Shown: one piece after another, positions 1-7,361 of the stretch
How the letters are laid out: the number at the start of each line of letters is the position of its first letter
Position numbering within the stretch: position 1 is the stretch's first letter
Source of the DNA: Clostridiales bacterium Firm_08
GTDB taxonomy: Bacteria > Bacillota > Clostridia > Oscillospirales > QAKW01
Direction of reading: 5' to 3'
DNA: 64,000 bases
Assembly (NCBI GenBank): GCA_001604045.1
Contig: LVAN01000002.1
Coordinates: 1 to 64,000 of the forward strand
The notes under the pieces: generated by a model
Seen by the model: only the letters and a program-made list of their open reading frames with translations
Told to the model about the DNA's origin: nothing
Databases searched by the model: none
Position numbers and translations under genes: made by a program

Positions 1-320
1 GGAAAGACGAGATCGTCTACTGGGGGCCGATGGGCTGTCTGACGGGATTTTATCTCATTCTCAAAAACGACCGTCCTTCCCGGGAGATCTATGAACTTGT
101 GCTGAGCGCCTTCCGGTCCGTAAGCGACGCGAAAGAAGTCCCCGGCGCCGCGGCGGTGAACTGCGGACACTATCTTATGCACGATCTTGCCATGGCGAAA
201 TGGTACGCGGCTGAATTTTCCGCCTATCTTGAAGCGAACGCCGGCAACCCCGAAATATTTGAGTATCCGAGGGCGAGACGGCTCATAACGGATGACGGAC
301 GCGAATTCTATGATTCATGA
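1..320 (+). CDS. luxS: S-ribosylhomocysteine lyase LuxS, C-terminal part (5' end outside window)
   Basis: Reading frame is open from base 3 to the stop at 318-320, so only the last ~105 residues are present. LuxS splits S-ribosylhomocysteine into homocysteine and the AI-2 precursor DPD in the activated methyl cycle; it is a cytosolic metal-dependent homodimer. The visible part holds the family signature GPMGCxTGFYL, in which the cysteine is the catalytic residue of known LuxS proteins, and a CGxYLxHDL stretch in the C-terminal domain. Followed directly by a strong terminator. Whether the metal-binding HxxEH in the missing N-terminal part is intact cannot be seen. Confidence 0.93.
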   Translation, partial: KDEIVYWGPMGCLTGFYLILKNDRPSREIYELVLSAFRSVSDAKEVPGAAAVNCGHYLMHDLAMAKWYAAEFSAYLEANAGNPEIFEYPRARRLITDDGREFYDS

Positions 321-324
321 TCCG

Positions 325-357
325 AAAAGCGGGAGATAGCCTCCCGCTTTTATTTTT
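325..357 (+). terminator. Rho-independent terminator of luxS
   Basis: Perfect 11-bp stem (325-335 with 341-351, AAAAGCGGGAG/CTCCCGCTTTT), 5-nt loop, then a T-rich tail. Confidence 0.93.
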
Positions 358-406
358 CCTATAATTTATCGCCCTTTAGAGAGGGAATTTTTATATAATT
401 TGTTGG

Positions 407-435
407 TTGACAAGAAGGGAAAGAATATTTATAAT
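407..435 (+). promoter_or_regulatory. Sigma-A promoter of serC-serA
   Basis: TTGACA (407-412), 17-bp spacer, TATAAT (430-435): both hexamers perfect. The leader to the serC start is only ~30 nt, leaving no room for a T-box or attenuator; serine control, if any, must act elsewhere. Confidence 0.9.
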
Positions 436-471
436 TATAAGGAAATAAAAACACAGAAAGGTGCGAAACAA

Positions 472-1560
472 ATGAGAGTGTATAATTTCAGTGCCGGCCC
501 GTCCATGCTGCCGGAGGAAGTGTTGAAAACCGCCCGCGACGAAATGCTGTGCTACAAAGACAGCGGACAGTCCGTGATGGAGATGAGCCACCGTTCCAAG
601 GAATACGGCGCGATCATCGAGGCGGCGGAAACGCTTCTGCGGCGTGTGATGAACATCCCGGATAACTATAAAGTACTCTTTTTACAGGGCGGCGCGTCCA
701 GCCAGTTCGCCATGGTGCCGCTCAATCTGATGGTGAAAAACAAAAAGGCGGATTTCGTCCTGACCGGCGCGTGGGCCAAAAAGGCGTATAAAGAAGCGCA
801 AAGATACGGTTCCTGCAACGTTATCGCCTCCTCCGAGGACAAAACGTTCAGTTATATCCCGGCGCTGGATCCCGCGACGTTTTCAAAAGACGCGGATTAT
901 TTCCACATCTGTCTGAACAATACCATCTACGGTACCAAGTTCGCCGAACTCCCCGACACCGGTGACGTGCCCCTGGTCGCGGATATGTCCTCCTGCATCC
1001 TGTCCGAGCCGGTAGACGTGTCCAAATTCGGTCTCATCTACGCCGGCGCGCAAAAGAACATGGCGCCCGCGGGACTGACCGTCGTCATCATCCGCGAGGA
1101 TCTTGTCGGCGAGGCGCAGGACATCACCCCGACGATGTTCCGCTACACGACGCATGTCGAGAACGGCTCTATGTTCAACACGCCTCCCTGCTACTGCATC
1201 TATATGCTCAAGCTCGTGCTGGAGTGGCTGGAAAAACTCGGCGGCCTGGAAGCGATGAAAAAGATCAATGAGAAAAAAGCGGCGCTCCTCTACGATTATC
1301 TCGATCAAAGCGAAATGTTCCACGCGACGGTCGCTCCCGGCAGCCGTTCGCTGATGAACATCCCCTTTGTAACAGGCGACGCGGAGCTGGACAAAAAATT
1401 CGTCAGTGAAGCCACCGCCGCGGGTTTCGTCAACCTCAAGGGTCACCGCTCGGTGGGCGGTATGCGCGCCAGCATTTACAACGCCATGCCGACGGAAGGC
1501 GTCGAAAAACTCGTCGCCTTTATGAAGGAATTCGAAAAGAACAACGGAAAGGGTAACTGA
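472..1560 (+). CDS. serC: Phosphoserine aminotransferase SerC
   Basis: 362 residues, the usual SerC length. A PLP enzyme that converts 3-phosphohydroxypyruvate plus glutamate to O-phosphoserine, step two of serine biosynthesis. N-terminus YNFSAGPSMLP is the family hallmark; the PLP lysine is K195 in GAQKNMAPAG; GGASSQF (73-79) is the phosphate/PLP-binding loop. The ATG at 472 is chosen because AAAGGTG (457-463) precedes it at normal distance and because YNFSAGP begins the family's proteins; an in-frame ATG at 400 lies upstream of the promoter -10 box. serA starts 2 bp after the stop, so the two form an operon. No phosphoserine phosphatase gene lies in the window. Confidence 0.97.
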   Translation: MRVYNFSAGPSMLPEEVLKTARDEMLCYKDSGQSVMEMSHRSKEYGAIIEAAETLLRRVMNIPDNYKVLFLQGGASSQFAMVPLNLMVKNKKADFVLTGAWAKKAYKEAQRYGSCNVIASSEDKTFSYIPALDPATFSKDADYFHICLNNTIYGTKFAELPDTGDVPLVADMSSCILSEPVDVSKFGLIYAGAQKNMAPAGLTVVIIREDLVGEAQDITPTMFRYTTHVENGSMFNTPPCYCIYMLKLVLEWLEKLGGLEAMKKINEKKAALLYDYLDQSEMFHATVAPGSRSLMNIPFVTGDAELDKKFVSEATAAGFVNLKGHRSVGGMRASIYNAMPTEGVEKLVAFMKEFEKNNGKGN

Positions 1561-1562
1561 AA

Positions 1563-2711
1563 ATGAAAGTACTTACTCTCAATAAGATCTCCAAAGTCGG
1601 ACTCGCGCACTTTGACGACAGTTACAAAGTCGCCTCGGAGCAAAACGACCCGCAGGCGATCCTTGTCAGAAGCGCCTCGATGCACGACTTTGAGTTCGGC
1701 GCTTCCCTTCTCGCCATCGCGAGAGCGGGCGCGGGCGTCAACAACATTCCCGTGGACGTCTGCGCGGAAAAGGGCATCGTCGTGTTCAACACGCCGGGCG
1801 CCAACGCCAACGCGGTCAAGGAACTTGCCATCGCCTCCCTGCTGCTCGCCTCCCGCGATATCGTGGACGGCATCAACTGGGCGAGAGGACTGACCGGTGA
1901 CGACGTTCCCAAACAGGTCGAAAAAGGAAAGAGCCAGTTTGCCGGTTGTGAGATCAAAGGCAAAAAACTCGGCATCATCGGGCTGGGCGCGATCGGCGTT
2001 CACGTGGCGAATGCCGCGCTGTCCCTCGGTATGAAGGTGTACGGCTACGATCCCTACCTCTCCATCAAATCCGCTTGGAGCCTCTCCCATCACGTGCAGC
2101 ACGCCTCTCTCAATGATATCTATGAAAACTGTGATTTCATCAGCGTGCACGTGCCGCTGACCGACGAGACGAAGGGCTTTATCAACAGAACGAGCATCGC
2201 TCTGATGAAGGACGGCGTCCGCATCCTCAACCTCTCCCGCGGCGGACTTGTCGACGACGACGATCTCAAAGAGGCGCTGGACAGCGGAAAGGTCGCCAAG
2301 TACGTGACCGATTTTCCCGACGCCAAGACCGTCACCTTTAAAAACGCGATCTGCATCCCCCACCTTGGCGCTTCCACGGAGGAAAGCGAAGACAACTGCG
2401 CCGTTATGGCGGTCGAGCAGATCCGCGATTATCTGGAAAACGGAAACATCGTCAATTCCGTCAATTTCCCCGCGGTGGAACTGCCCCGCAACAGTAAGGT
2501 AAGGATCTGCCTCATCCATAAAAACGTTCCGGCGGTCCTTTCGAACGTCTCCTCCACGCTGGCCAGCGGCAACATCAACATCGCCAATATGATCAACAAA
2601 TCCAAGTCAGACTACGCCTACACCATCGTGGACTGCGATAATGACGTCACCGACGAATGCCTGAAAAAACTGCAGGCGATCGACGGCATTATTCGCATTC
2701 GACTGCTGTAA
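1563..2711 (+). CDS. serA: D-3-phosphoglycerate dehydrogenase with ACT domain
   Basis: 382 residues. Oxidises 3-phosphoglycerate with NAD+, the entry step of serine synthesis. Rossmann motif GLGAIG at 140-145, R226 in NLSRGGLVD and H267 in CIPHLGAS mark the active site; an ACT domain (about 313-382, starting VRICLIHKNVPAVL) can bind an amino acid effector, in this family usually serine. It is the shorter type without an intervening ASB domain. Odd point: no glutamate lies between E237 and H267, where the catalytic Glu of the Glu-His pair normally sits; D253 may stand in. Immediately downstream of serC and followed by a strong terminator. Confidence 0.95.
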   Translation: MKVLTLNKISKVGLAHFDDSYKVASEQNDPQAILVRSASMHDFEFGASLLAIARAGAGVNNIPVDVCAEKGIVVFNTPGANANAVKELAIASLLLASRDIVDGINWARGLTGDDVPKQVEKGKSQFAGCEIKGKKLGIIGLGAIGVHVANAALSLGMKVYGYDPYLSIKSAWSLSHHVQHASLNDIYENCDFISVHVPLTDETKGFINRTSIALMKDGVRILNLSRGGLVDDDDLKEALDSGKVAKYVTDFPDAKTVTFKNAICIPHLGASTEESEDNCAVMAVEQIRDYLENGNIVNSVNFPAVELPRNSKVRICLIHKNVPAVLSNVSSTLASGNINIANMINKSKSDYAYTIVDCDNDVTDECLKKLQAIDGIIRIRLL

Positions 2712-2728
2712 AAAACAGAAAAACCTCA

Positions 2729-2766
2729 AGATCCTCCGCGGGCAGATCCGCGGAGGATCTTTTTTG
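2729..2766 (+). terminator. Terminator of serC-serA
   Basis: Perfect 13-bp stem (2729-2741 with 2748-2760, AGATCCTCCGCGG), 6-nt loop, run of six T. Confidence 0.95.
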
Positions 2767-2817
2767 TCACAGCGGAGCGCCTTTGTGTTTATAATAAAAG
2801 GAGAAAGGAGGATGGAT

Positions 2818-3411
2818 ATGAAATTCAAAGTACTGTCCGAAAACTCCGTCAAGGTCCTTGTGGAAACGGAGGACATACGGCGTTTCGATATGCCGCTTTC
2901 GGCGCTGCGCGCCGATGATCCGAAAACGCTTGAATTCATCTATCGCCTTCTTTTTATGGTGCTGGAGGAAACGGACGTCTCCTTTTTGGAGAGCGAGGTG
3001 ACGGTCACGGCGCGCGGCGGGTACGGTGAGGGATATTACATCGTCATCACCCGTGAAAACGGTCCGTCCCGTGACGGCATCCGGTTCGTTATGAGCGGAG
3101 ACGTCCCCGAAAACGCAATGTTTATTTATACTTTTAGAGAATACCGCGACATTTTGGGACTGCGGCACTGTCTGGAACGTTTCCCCGCCTTCGCGCCAAG
3201 GGGCGCCTGCCTGCGCCGGTACGGTGAAACCTACTATATCCTGCTTGAATTCACGCCCGAACAGGTCGCGGACAAAAACTGGACGATATTTGAAAGCGAA
3301 CTTGGCGAATTTTATCGGAAATGCCAAAAACCGTATGATACCGAGGCGTTTCTCGCGGAGCGCGGCACGCTGATATGTCCCGCGCTTTTTGAGAAAATCA
3401 AAAAAGAATAA
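2818..3411 (+). CDS. MecA-like Clp adaptor protein
   Basis: 197 residues. Resembles the MecA/YpbH adaptors that present substrates to ClpC-type ATPases: a short N-terminal domain starting MKFKVLSENSVKVLVET and an acid-rich linker-free C-terminal domain with the pattern YTFREYRDILGL...GETYYILLEF (about 105-150). MecA itself is ~220 residues, so this is slightly short. ATG 2818 is preferred over ATG 2812 because AGGAGG at 2806-2811 touches the latter and sits 6 nt from the former. A candidate partner, a zinc-finger Clp ATPase, is encoded at 26024-28276. Function as a Clp adaptor is inference from the family; its substrates are unknown. Confidence 0.75.
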   Translation: MKFKVLSENSVKVLVETEDIRRFDMPLSALRADDPKTLEFIYRLLFMVLEETDVSFLESEVTVTARGGYGEGYYIVITRENGPSRDGIRFVMSGDVPENAMFIYTFREYRDILGLRHCLERFPAFAPRGACLRRYGETYYILLEFTPEQVADKNWTIFESELGEFYRKCQKPYDTEAFLAERGTLICPALFEKIKKE

Positions 3412-3440
3412 TCCGATCGAAAGCAGATATACTAAAATCA

Positions 3441-3465
3441 GATCGTTTTGCCCAGGCAAACGATC
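3441..3465 (+). other. Hairpin between mecA-like and DUF378 genes
   Basis: GATCGTTTTGCC / GGCAAACGATC can pair over about 10 bp with one bulge. No T-run follows, so it is not a classical terminator; it ends 31 bp before the DUF378 start and could be a leader structure. Confidence 0.4.
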
Positions 3466-3496
3466 CTGAATTTATGATAAAGGAGACAGAAGCAAA

Positions 3497-3718
3497 GTGA
3501 ACAAGACGTCACTGGTACTCATCATTATCGGCGCTCTCAACTGGGGACTTGTCGGTCTGTTCGGCTTCGATCTCGTCGGATTTATTTTCGGCGGATCTGA
3601 CAGCATCCTCAGCCGGATCATATTTACCGTGGTCGGACTGGCGGGCATTTGGGCGATCTCCATTCTGTTCAAAAAGATCGTTCCCGACACCCCGAGGACC
3701 GCAAGAAACGAAGCGTAA
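3497..3718 (+). CDS. DUF378 small membrane protein
   Basis: 73 residues, GTG start 9-10 nt after AAAGGAGAC. Two predicted membrane helices (about 5-27 and 37-58) with the DUF378 signature LIIIGALNWGLVGLFGFDLV and a glycine-rich second helix. DUF378 proteins such as B. subtilis YuzA have no established function. Stands alone between a hairpin and the next promoter. Membership is clear from the motif; role unknown. Confidence 0.85.
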   Translation: MNKTSLVLIIIGALNWGLVGLFGFDLVGFIFGGSDSILSRIIFTVVGLAGIWAISILFKKIVPDTPRTARNEA

Positions 3719-3762
3719 GACAACAAATCGAGCCGATTTCCCCCTGATTTTACAAAAATCTA

Positions 3763-3792
3763 TTGACAACACCTACAAAAGTTTAATATAAT
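3763..3792 (+). promoter_or_regulatory. Sigma-A promoter of the YdbC-like gene
   Basis: TTGACA (3763-3768), 18-bp spacer, TATAAT (3787-3792). Confidence 0.85.
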
Positions 3793-3825
3793 AGATATAT
3801 ATTATAAACAGGGGGGATACATATC

Positions 3826-4047
3826 ATGCCGGAATTCACTTACGAGATCAAAGACACGTTCGGAAAACTTGTAGAAAGTCCCAACGGATGGGCAAAGGAA
3901 CTCAAATTCATCAGCTGGGCGGGGAGAGATCCCAAGTATGACCTTCGCGACTGGTCGCCCGACGGCACGAAAATGAACAAGGGCATCACCTTCACCAAAG
4001 AGGAACTTATCGCCCTGCGGGATCTTCTCAATTCCATCGAACTTTAA
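3826..4047 (+). CDS. YdbC-like PC4-fold nucleic-acid-binding protein
   Basis: 73 residues. Matches the YdbC/PC4-like family (compact beta-sheet plus helix, homodimeric, binds single-stranded DNA in the studied Lactococcus protein): FTYEIKDTFGKL, GWAKELKFISWAGRDPKYDLRDW and a final helix FTKEELIALRDLLNSIEL. Expressed from its own strong promoter with a GGGGGAT ribosome site and closed by a strong terminator, so it is a single-gene unit. A role in transcription or repair is inference only; no phenotype is established for the clostridial proteins. Confidence 0.8.
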   Translation: MPEFTYEIKDTFGKLVESPNGWAKELKFISWAGRDPKYDLRDWSPDGTKMNKGITFTKEELIALRDLLNSIEL

Positions 4048-4058
4048 TCGCTGACAGG

Positions 4059-4098
4059 ATCTGCCGCGTATCTTTTGAGATACGCGGCAGATTTTTTA
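4059..4098 (+). terminator. Terminator of the YdbC-like gene
   Basis: Perfect 15-bp stem (4059-4073 with 4078-4092), TTTG loop, six T. The next promoter's -35 box starts at 4099. Confidence 0.96.
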
Positions 4099-4127
4099 TT
4101 GACAACGCCGGATGACTCTGTTATAAT
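4099..4127 (+). promoter_or_regulatory. Sigma-A promoter of folT
   Basis: TTGACA (4099-4104), 17-bp spacer, TATAAT (4122-4127), perfect match. Transcription should begin near 4133, exactly at the 5' edge of the riboswitch. Confidence 0.92.
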
Positions 4128-4131
4128 CAAT

Positions 4132-4236
4132 GCGGCAGAGTAAAAGGACAAGCGTCAAGTGTTTCCCGAACGGGGAGTTGTCGGGAAAACGAAAAGCGTT
4201 AAAAACGCTTGCGGTTTGTCCTTTGCATCCCGCTGC
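4132..4236 (+). promoter_or_regulatory. Tetrahydrofolate (THF, folT-type) riboswitch
   Basis: The stretch carries the conserved THF aptamer blocks in order: GCAGAGTA (4135-4142), AGCGTCAAGTG (4151-4161), GGGGAGTTGTCGGG, AACGAAAAGCG, CGCTTGCGG and TTTGCATCCCGC (up to 4233). All helices can form: P1 GCAG/CTGC (4135-4138 with 4233-4236), P2 AAGGACAA/TTGTCCTT (4144-4151 with 4216-4223), P3 CCCGA/TCGGG (4165-4169 with 4181-4185) and P4 AAGCG/CGCTT (4194-4198 with 4206-4210). The aptamer class binds reduced folates and controls folate transport genes in Firmicutes. It sits between a perfect promoter and folT, which supports both assignments. Recognised by eye against the known S. mutans folT sequence, not by a covariance search. 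Confidence 0.93.
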
Positions 4237-4257
4237 GTCGTATCGTTTTCATAGTAT

Positions 4258-4290
4258 GATACCTGCAACGGAAAAAACAAAGGAGGTATC
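4258..4290 (+). promoter_or_regulatory. Putative Shine-Dalgarno sequestering hairpin of folT
   Basis: GATACCT (4258-4264) is the exact complement of AGGTATC (4284-4290), which contains part of the AGGAGG ribosome site (4281-4286) of folT. An upstream GTATC (4240-4244) could pair with the same GATAC instead, giving a simple on/off switch downstream of the aptamer. No terminator lies between aptamer and gene, so control at translation initiation is the likely mode. Inference from pairing only. Confidence 0.55.
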
Positions 4291-4294
4291 TGCT

Positions 4295-4852
4295 ATGAAA
4301 ATTTTTTTATCTAAATTCCCGGCTTCCCTGAAAGAATTCAAGGATCTGCGCGTGCTGGTCTCCGACGCGATGCTCACCGCCTTGTATGTTGTGGCGGCGT
4401 TCTTTCTGAACATTTATCTGTCCCCGACCTCACGCATCGGGTTTTCCTTCGTCTTTCTGATGATCGCCGCCAAGGCGTACGGCCCTGTCAGCGCGATGGC
4501 GATCGGCGGCATCGGAGACGTACTGCAGTACGTTCTGGCGCCGCGCGGCAATTTTTCCTTCGGCATCACCCTTTGCACCATCCTGACGGGGCTTGTGTTC
4601 GGGCTGTGGCTGTACAAAGAGAAACCGACCCTGCCCCGCTGCGTCCTCTCCTGTCTGACCGTTTCCCTGTTCATCGACGCGCTGCTCAAAACTTACGTAC
4701 TAAAGTTTATCGCGCACGTCTCGTTCAAGGCGGAGTTTCTGCTTCGCATCGGCGTGGTCGGTTTGATGTTCGTCATTATGACCGTTGTCGGATATCTGGT
4801 CCTGAACGGTCTGGAAAAGATCACAGCAGGGCTTCGTCGTAATGCGCCCTGA
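4295..4852 (+). CDS. folT: Folate ECF transporter substrate-binding (S) component FolT
   Basis: 185 residues with about six membrane helices. S components of group II ECF transporters bind the vitamin and dock onto a shared EcfA1-EcfA2-EcfT module, encoded here at 31658-34173. FolT-type traits: RIGFSFVFL at 50-58, GxxGDxLQYVLAPRG, and FxxGITLCTILTGLVFGLWL. The start at 4295 follows AGGAGG at 8 nt; the first residues form a cytoplasmic helix. The THF riboswitch just upstream independently argues that the substrate is a folate. The 3' end overlaps the convergent DUF436 gene by 32 bp, and no terminator is visible for folT. Confidence 0.9.
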   Translation: MKIFLSKFPASLKEFKDLRVLVSDAMLTALYVVAAFFLNIYLSPTSRIGFSFVFLMIAAKAYGPVSAMAIGGIGDVLQYVLAPRGNFSFGITLCTILTGLVFGLWLYKEKPTLPRCVLSCLTVSLFIDALLKTYVLKFIAHVSFKAEFLLRIGVVGLMFVIMTVVGYLVLNGLEKITAGLRRNAP

Positions 4853-5372
4853 TGCCGCCGATAAACTTCGGGCGGACCCTCGCGCAGACGATGTTCGCTT
4901 CCCCGATCTTTTTGACGGACAGGCGCAGCGGCACGGCGACGTGTTTAAGGTGCATACCGATCAGCGTGTCGCCGATATCCATCCCCGCGTCCGCCCTGAT
5001 GAATTCCACGGCGGCCGGCGCCAAAAACGCGTGATACGCGGCGGTGGCGAAAGAGCCGCCCGCCTTGGGGAAAGGCACGACATTGACTTTTTCAAGCCCC
5101 AGCTCCCGCGCCGTTTCCGCCTCCACGATCAAAGCTCTGTTGAGATGCTCGCAGCACTGCGCCGCGAGCATTATTTTTTTCGCGGCGCAAGCTTTATAAA
5201 TCTCATCGAAAACAACGCGCGCCGTCTCCTCGCTGGAATGAGATCCGATCTTTTCCCCCAGCACCTCGCTGGACGAACAGCCCACGACCAAAACGTCTCC
5301 CGCCGCGAGGTTCGCGCCGTCGATCAGTTCCGCGATCGCGGCGGCCGTCTGTTTGCGGATGATATCTTCCAT
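4821..5372 (-). CDS. DUF436 (TIGR01440, YwlG-like) protein
   Basis: 183 residues. Matches the TIGR01440/YwlG family of unknown function: VLVVGCSSSEVLGEKIGS near residues 29-45, AAQCCEHLNRALIVE (about 70-84) with paired cysteines and a histidine, and PKAGGSFATAAY. ATG 5372 is chosen for its AAAGGA ribosome site 7 nt upstream; an in-frame ATG at 5402 has none. Transcribed divergently from the YlmC-like gene with only 57 bp between starts, and convergent with and overlapping folT. No function is established for the family; the conserved Cys/His residues suggest metal or nucleotide chemistry but this is not shown. Confidence 0.85.
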   Translation of the reverse strand: MEDIIRKQTAAAIAELIDGANLAAGDVLVVGCSSSEVLGEKIGSHSSEETARVVFDEIYKACAAKKIMLAAQCCEHLNRALIVEAETARELGLEKVNVVPFPKAGGSFATAAYHAFLAPAAVEFIRADAGMDIGDTLIGMHLKHVAVPLRLSVKKIGEANIVCARVRPKFIGGIRAHYDEALL

Positions 5373-5429
5373 TTTGTGTTCCTTTCCGTCGTTTCCTTTC
5401 ATAGTATAGTACAGAAAGGAAGGACTTAT

Positions 5430-5660
5430 ATGAATTATACGCTCAGCGAACTTCGCAAAAAAGAGGTCATCGACGTTATAAACGGCGATCGCCTCGGCTT
5501 CCCCTGCGACGTCGTCATCGACGCCTGCGGCAGCGTGCGCTGCGTGCAGTTGTCCCGCGGCGGTTTTCATCTGTTCGGCGGAAATGATCCCAAGGAGATC
5601 CCCTGGAAACATATCGAACGGATCACCGAGGAAACGATATGGGTCAAAAGCAGACTCTGA
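5430..5660 (+). CDS. YlmC/YmxH-family PRC-barrel protein
   Basis: 76 residues. PRC-barrel-like fold of the YlmC/YmxH family, annotated as sporulation-associated in spore formers: LSELRKKEVIDVINGDRLGFPCDVVIDACGSV, then IPWKHIERITEETIWV at the C-terminus. Start follows AGGAAGGA at 8 nt. Its stop (5658-5660) is 5 bp from the convergent LCP gene's stop, leaving no room for a terminator. The exact role of these small barrels is not known; they may bind other proteins or RNA. Confidence 0.78.
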   Translation: MNYTLSELRKKEVIDVINGDRLGFPCDVVIDACGSVRCVQLSRGGFHLFGGNDPKEIPWKHIERITEETIWVKSRL

Positions 5661-5665
5661 AAAAA

Positions 5666-6754
5666 CTACTCAACCTCGTCTGTGATCTTTTGATCCAAAA
5701 AGTCTTTCAGTCGCCCCGCCGCGGCGTCGATATCGTACCGCCAGCACCAGAAACCGGCGTAACTGCCGCCGATCGGGTGATCGTCGTCGCTCGGCACGAC
5801 GTATTCCTTGATCTGCTTATCGCTAAACAGCGCGGCGAAAAAAACGCGAAACAGTCTCGCGCGGGAAACGTTGCTCTCCATCGAGGACAAGGCCTGCCGC
5901 ATCAACGCGGGATACCGCAGCGGCCCCGCCGCGACCGATTTATCGATCAGCGCCTGGATGACGATCCGCTGACGGCGGGTCCGCATCGTTTCACTGTCGA
6001 TCTTGCGGATACGCGCGTAAGCGGTCGCCTGCAGACCGTTCAGATGGACGGTGCCGGTCTCCTCCACGGTCTCGGCGCCGGGCACCATTTCCTCACAGAT
6101 ACGGTTGATCTCTTTGCGTTCTTTTTCAGTAATTTCGAGATCCAGCCCGTCCACGGCGTCTACCATCCGCGCGACGTCCTCATAATCCAGCACGATATAA
6201 TCGGACAGCGCGAGATGAAAATTCTCATTGAGCGTACGCAGCATCAACTCCGCGCCTCCGTAAGCGAACGCGTGCGTCAATTTATCCTTTCCGTGCCCTT
6301 CTATGGGCAGATAGCTGTCCCGCAGGACGCTGACGACCTTGATCTGCCGGTTTTTGCGGTCGACGTTGAGGATCATCGTACAGTCCGAACGTCCTTTTTT
6401 ATCCTCGTAGGAGTCGACGCCGAACACGGCAATCTGTAAGATCGAACCGTTTTTATTCGCCGGATCTATGCCGAGATTTTTCCGGTCGACGGTATTCGTC
6501 GGCTTGTATCCGGAAAAAACGTATTGATATGTGCCAAACGCTGTCACAAAGATGACCGCCAGAAGGATCCACAAAACGGGTTTGACCGGCGAGGAACGTT
6601 TTGCTTTTTTGGCGGACGCTCTGTCGGGGCGTTTGCCTTCTCTTGCCGGATACTCGCCGAGATCCGTTTGCCGCCGGCGTCTTTCGTACGCTTCCCGCTC
6701 GCTGTTCCGCCCTGCGCGCTGTGAACGCTCAGGGCTTTCATTTTGATATTTCAC
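5666..6754 (-). CDS. LytR-CpsA-Psr (LCP) family cell-wall glycopolymer ligase
   Basis: 362 residues from a GTG start preceded by GGGGGGAA. Topology: ~58-residue strongly basic cytoplasmic tail, one membrane helix (about 59-79), then an extracellular LCP domain from about 105. LCP enzymes move undecaprenyl-linked teichoic acid or polysaccharide onto peptidoglycan. Family blocks seen: AVFGVDSYEDKKGRSDCTMIL, VVSVLRDSYLPIEGHGKDKLTHAFAYGGAELMLRTLNE, and ARIRKIDSETMRTRRQRIVI with the arginines that bind the pyrophosphate lipid. Third gene of the galT-lipoprotein-LCP operon (16 bp after the lipoprotein stop). The acceptor polymer is unknown. Confidence 0.92.
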   Translation of the reverse strand: MKYQNESPERSQRAGRNSEREAYERRRRQTDLGEYPAREGKRPDRASAKKAKRSSPVKPVLWILLAVIFVTAFGTYQYVFSGYKPTNTVDRKNLGIDPANKNGSILQIAVFGVDSYEDKKGRSDCTMILNVDRKNRQIKVVSVLRDSYLPIEGHGKDKLTHAFAYGGAELMLRTLNENFHLALSDYIVLDYEDVARMVDAVDGLDLEITEKERKEINRICEEMVPGAETVEETGTVHLNGLQATAYARIRKIDSETMRTRRQRIVIQALIDKSVAAGPLRYPALMRQALSSMESNVSRARLFRVFFAALFSDKQIKEYVVPSDDDHPIGGSYAGFWCWRYDIDAAAGRLKDFLDQKITDEVE

Positions 6755-6770
6755 ACCGTTCCCCCCGCTA

Positions 6771-7361
6771 TCAGTAGGCGCAGACGTAATCCGCCGGGGA
6801 GTTTTCCGGCTCGGCGTTCCAGAAAAACGTATAGTGATACGCGCCGATCCCGGCGGTGAGCGACCATTCCTCCGTCTCCTCATCCTGTACGGGTTCAGAT
6901 ATGGTCTCAAAATGCTGTTTGAGTTCCGCGAACGTCGCGTTGACTTTCAAATTGCTCAGGATATTGCCGTCATAGAGCAGTACGTCCACGATCGTGTTGC
7001 CCTCCGTCACAAATCCATCCTCGCTCGCCATCAGAAACGCGGCGTTTTTCTCCTCATAGAGCATGCCGGTCAGCCCTTTGTACTGCATTGTCTCAAAGGT
7101 CTCGCCGTATTTTTGCTGCACCTCTCCCGCCGTTTTGCCGATATAAATAAGATGCTCGTTGAGATAAGACGTTTCCGCCTGTGTTTCCTTTGGCGGCGTT
7201 TCATCTTTTGTCTCCGGCTCTGTCTTCTGTCCGCTTTCCGGCTCACTCTGTGAGGAAGGCGTTTTCGTCGTTTCCCCGGGATCCGTCTTCTCCCGTTTGC
7301 CGCAGGCGGCAAAGCAGACAAGCATCAAAAGAATACAAAAAACCGCTGTGATCCTTCTCAT
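6771..7361 (-). CDS. Secreted lipoprotein of unknown function
   Basis: 196 residues. Lipoprotein signal peptide with lipobox FAAC (C20), followed by a Glu/Thr/Pro/Lys-rich linker (about 21-65) and a small globular domain (about 70-196). The domain has two similar halves beginning YIGKTAGEVQQKYGETF and NATFAELKQHFETI, hinting at a repeated SmpA/PepSY-like small fold, but I do not recognise a named family. Starts within the last four bases of galT (ATGA overlap) and precedes the LCP gene, so a cell-envelope role is plausible by context only. Confidence 0.8.
   Translation of the reverse strand: MRRITAVFCILLMLVCFAACGKREKTDPGETTKTPSSQSEPESGQKTEPETKDETPPKETQAETSYLNEHLIYIGKTAGEVQQKYGETFETMQYKGLTGMLYEEKNAAFLMASEDGFVTEGNTIVDVLLYDGNILSNLKVNATFAELKQHFETISEPVQDEETEEWSLTAGIGAYHYTFFWNAEPENSPADYVCAY

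Noticed and set aside
320-472. T-box or serine-responsive leader ahead of serC
   Set aside because: Predicted leader is only about 30 nt, too short for a T-box, and no conserved AGGGTGGNACC-type motif is present.
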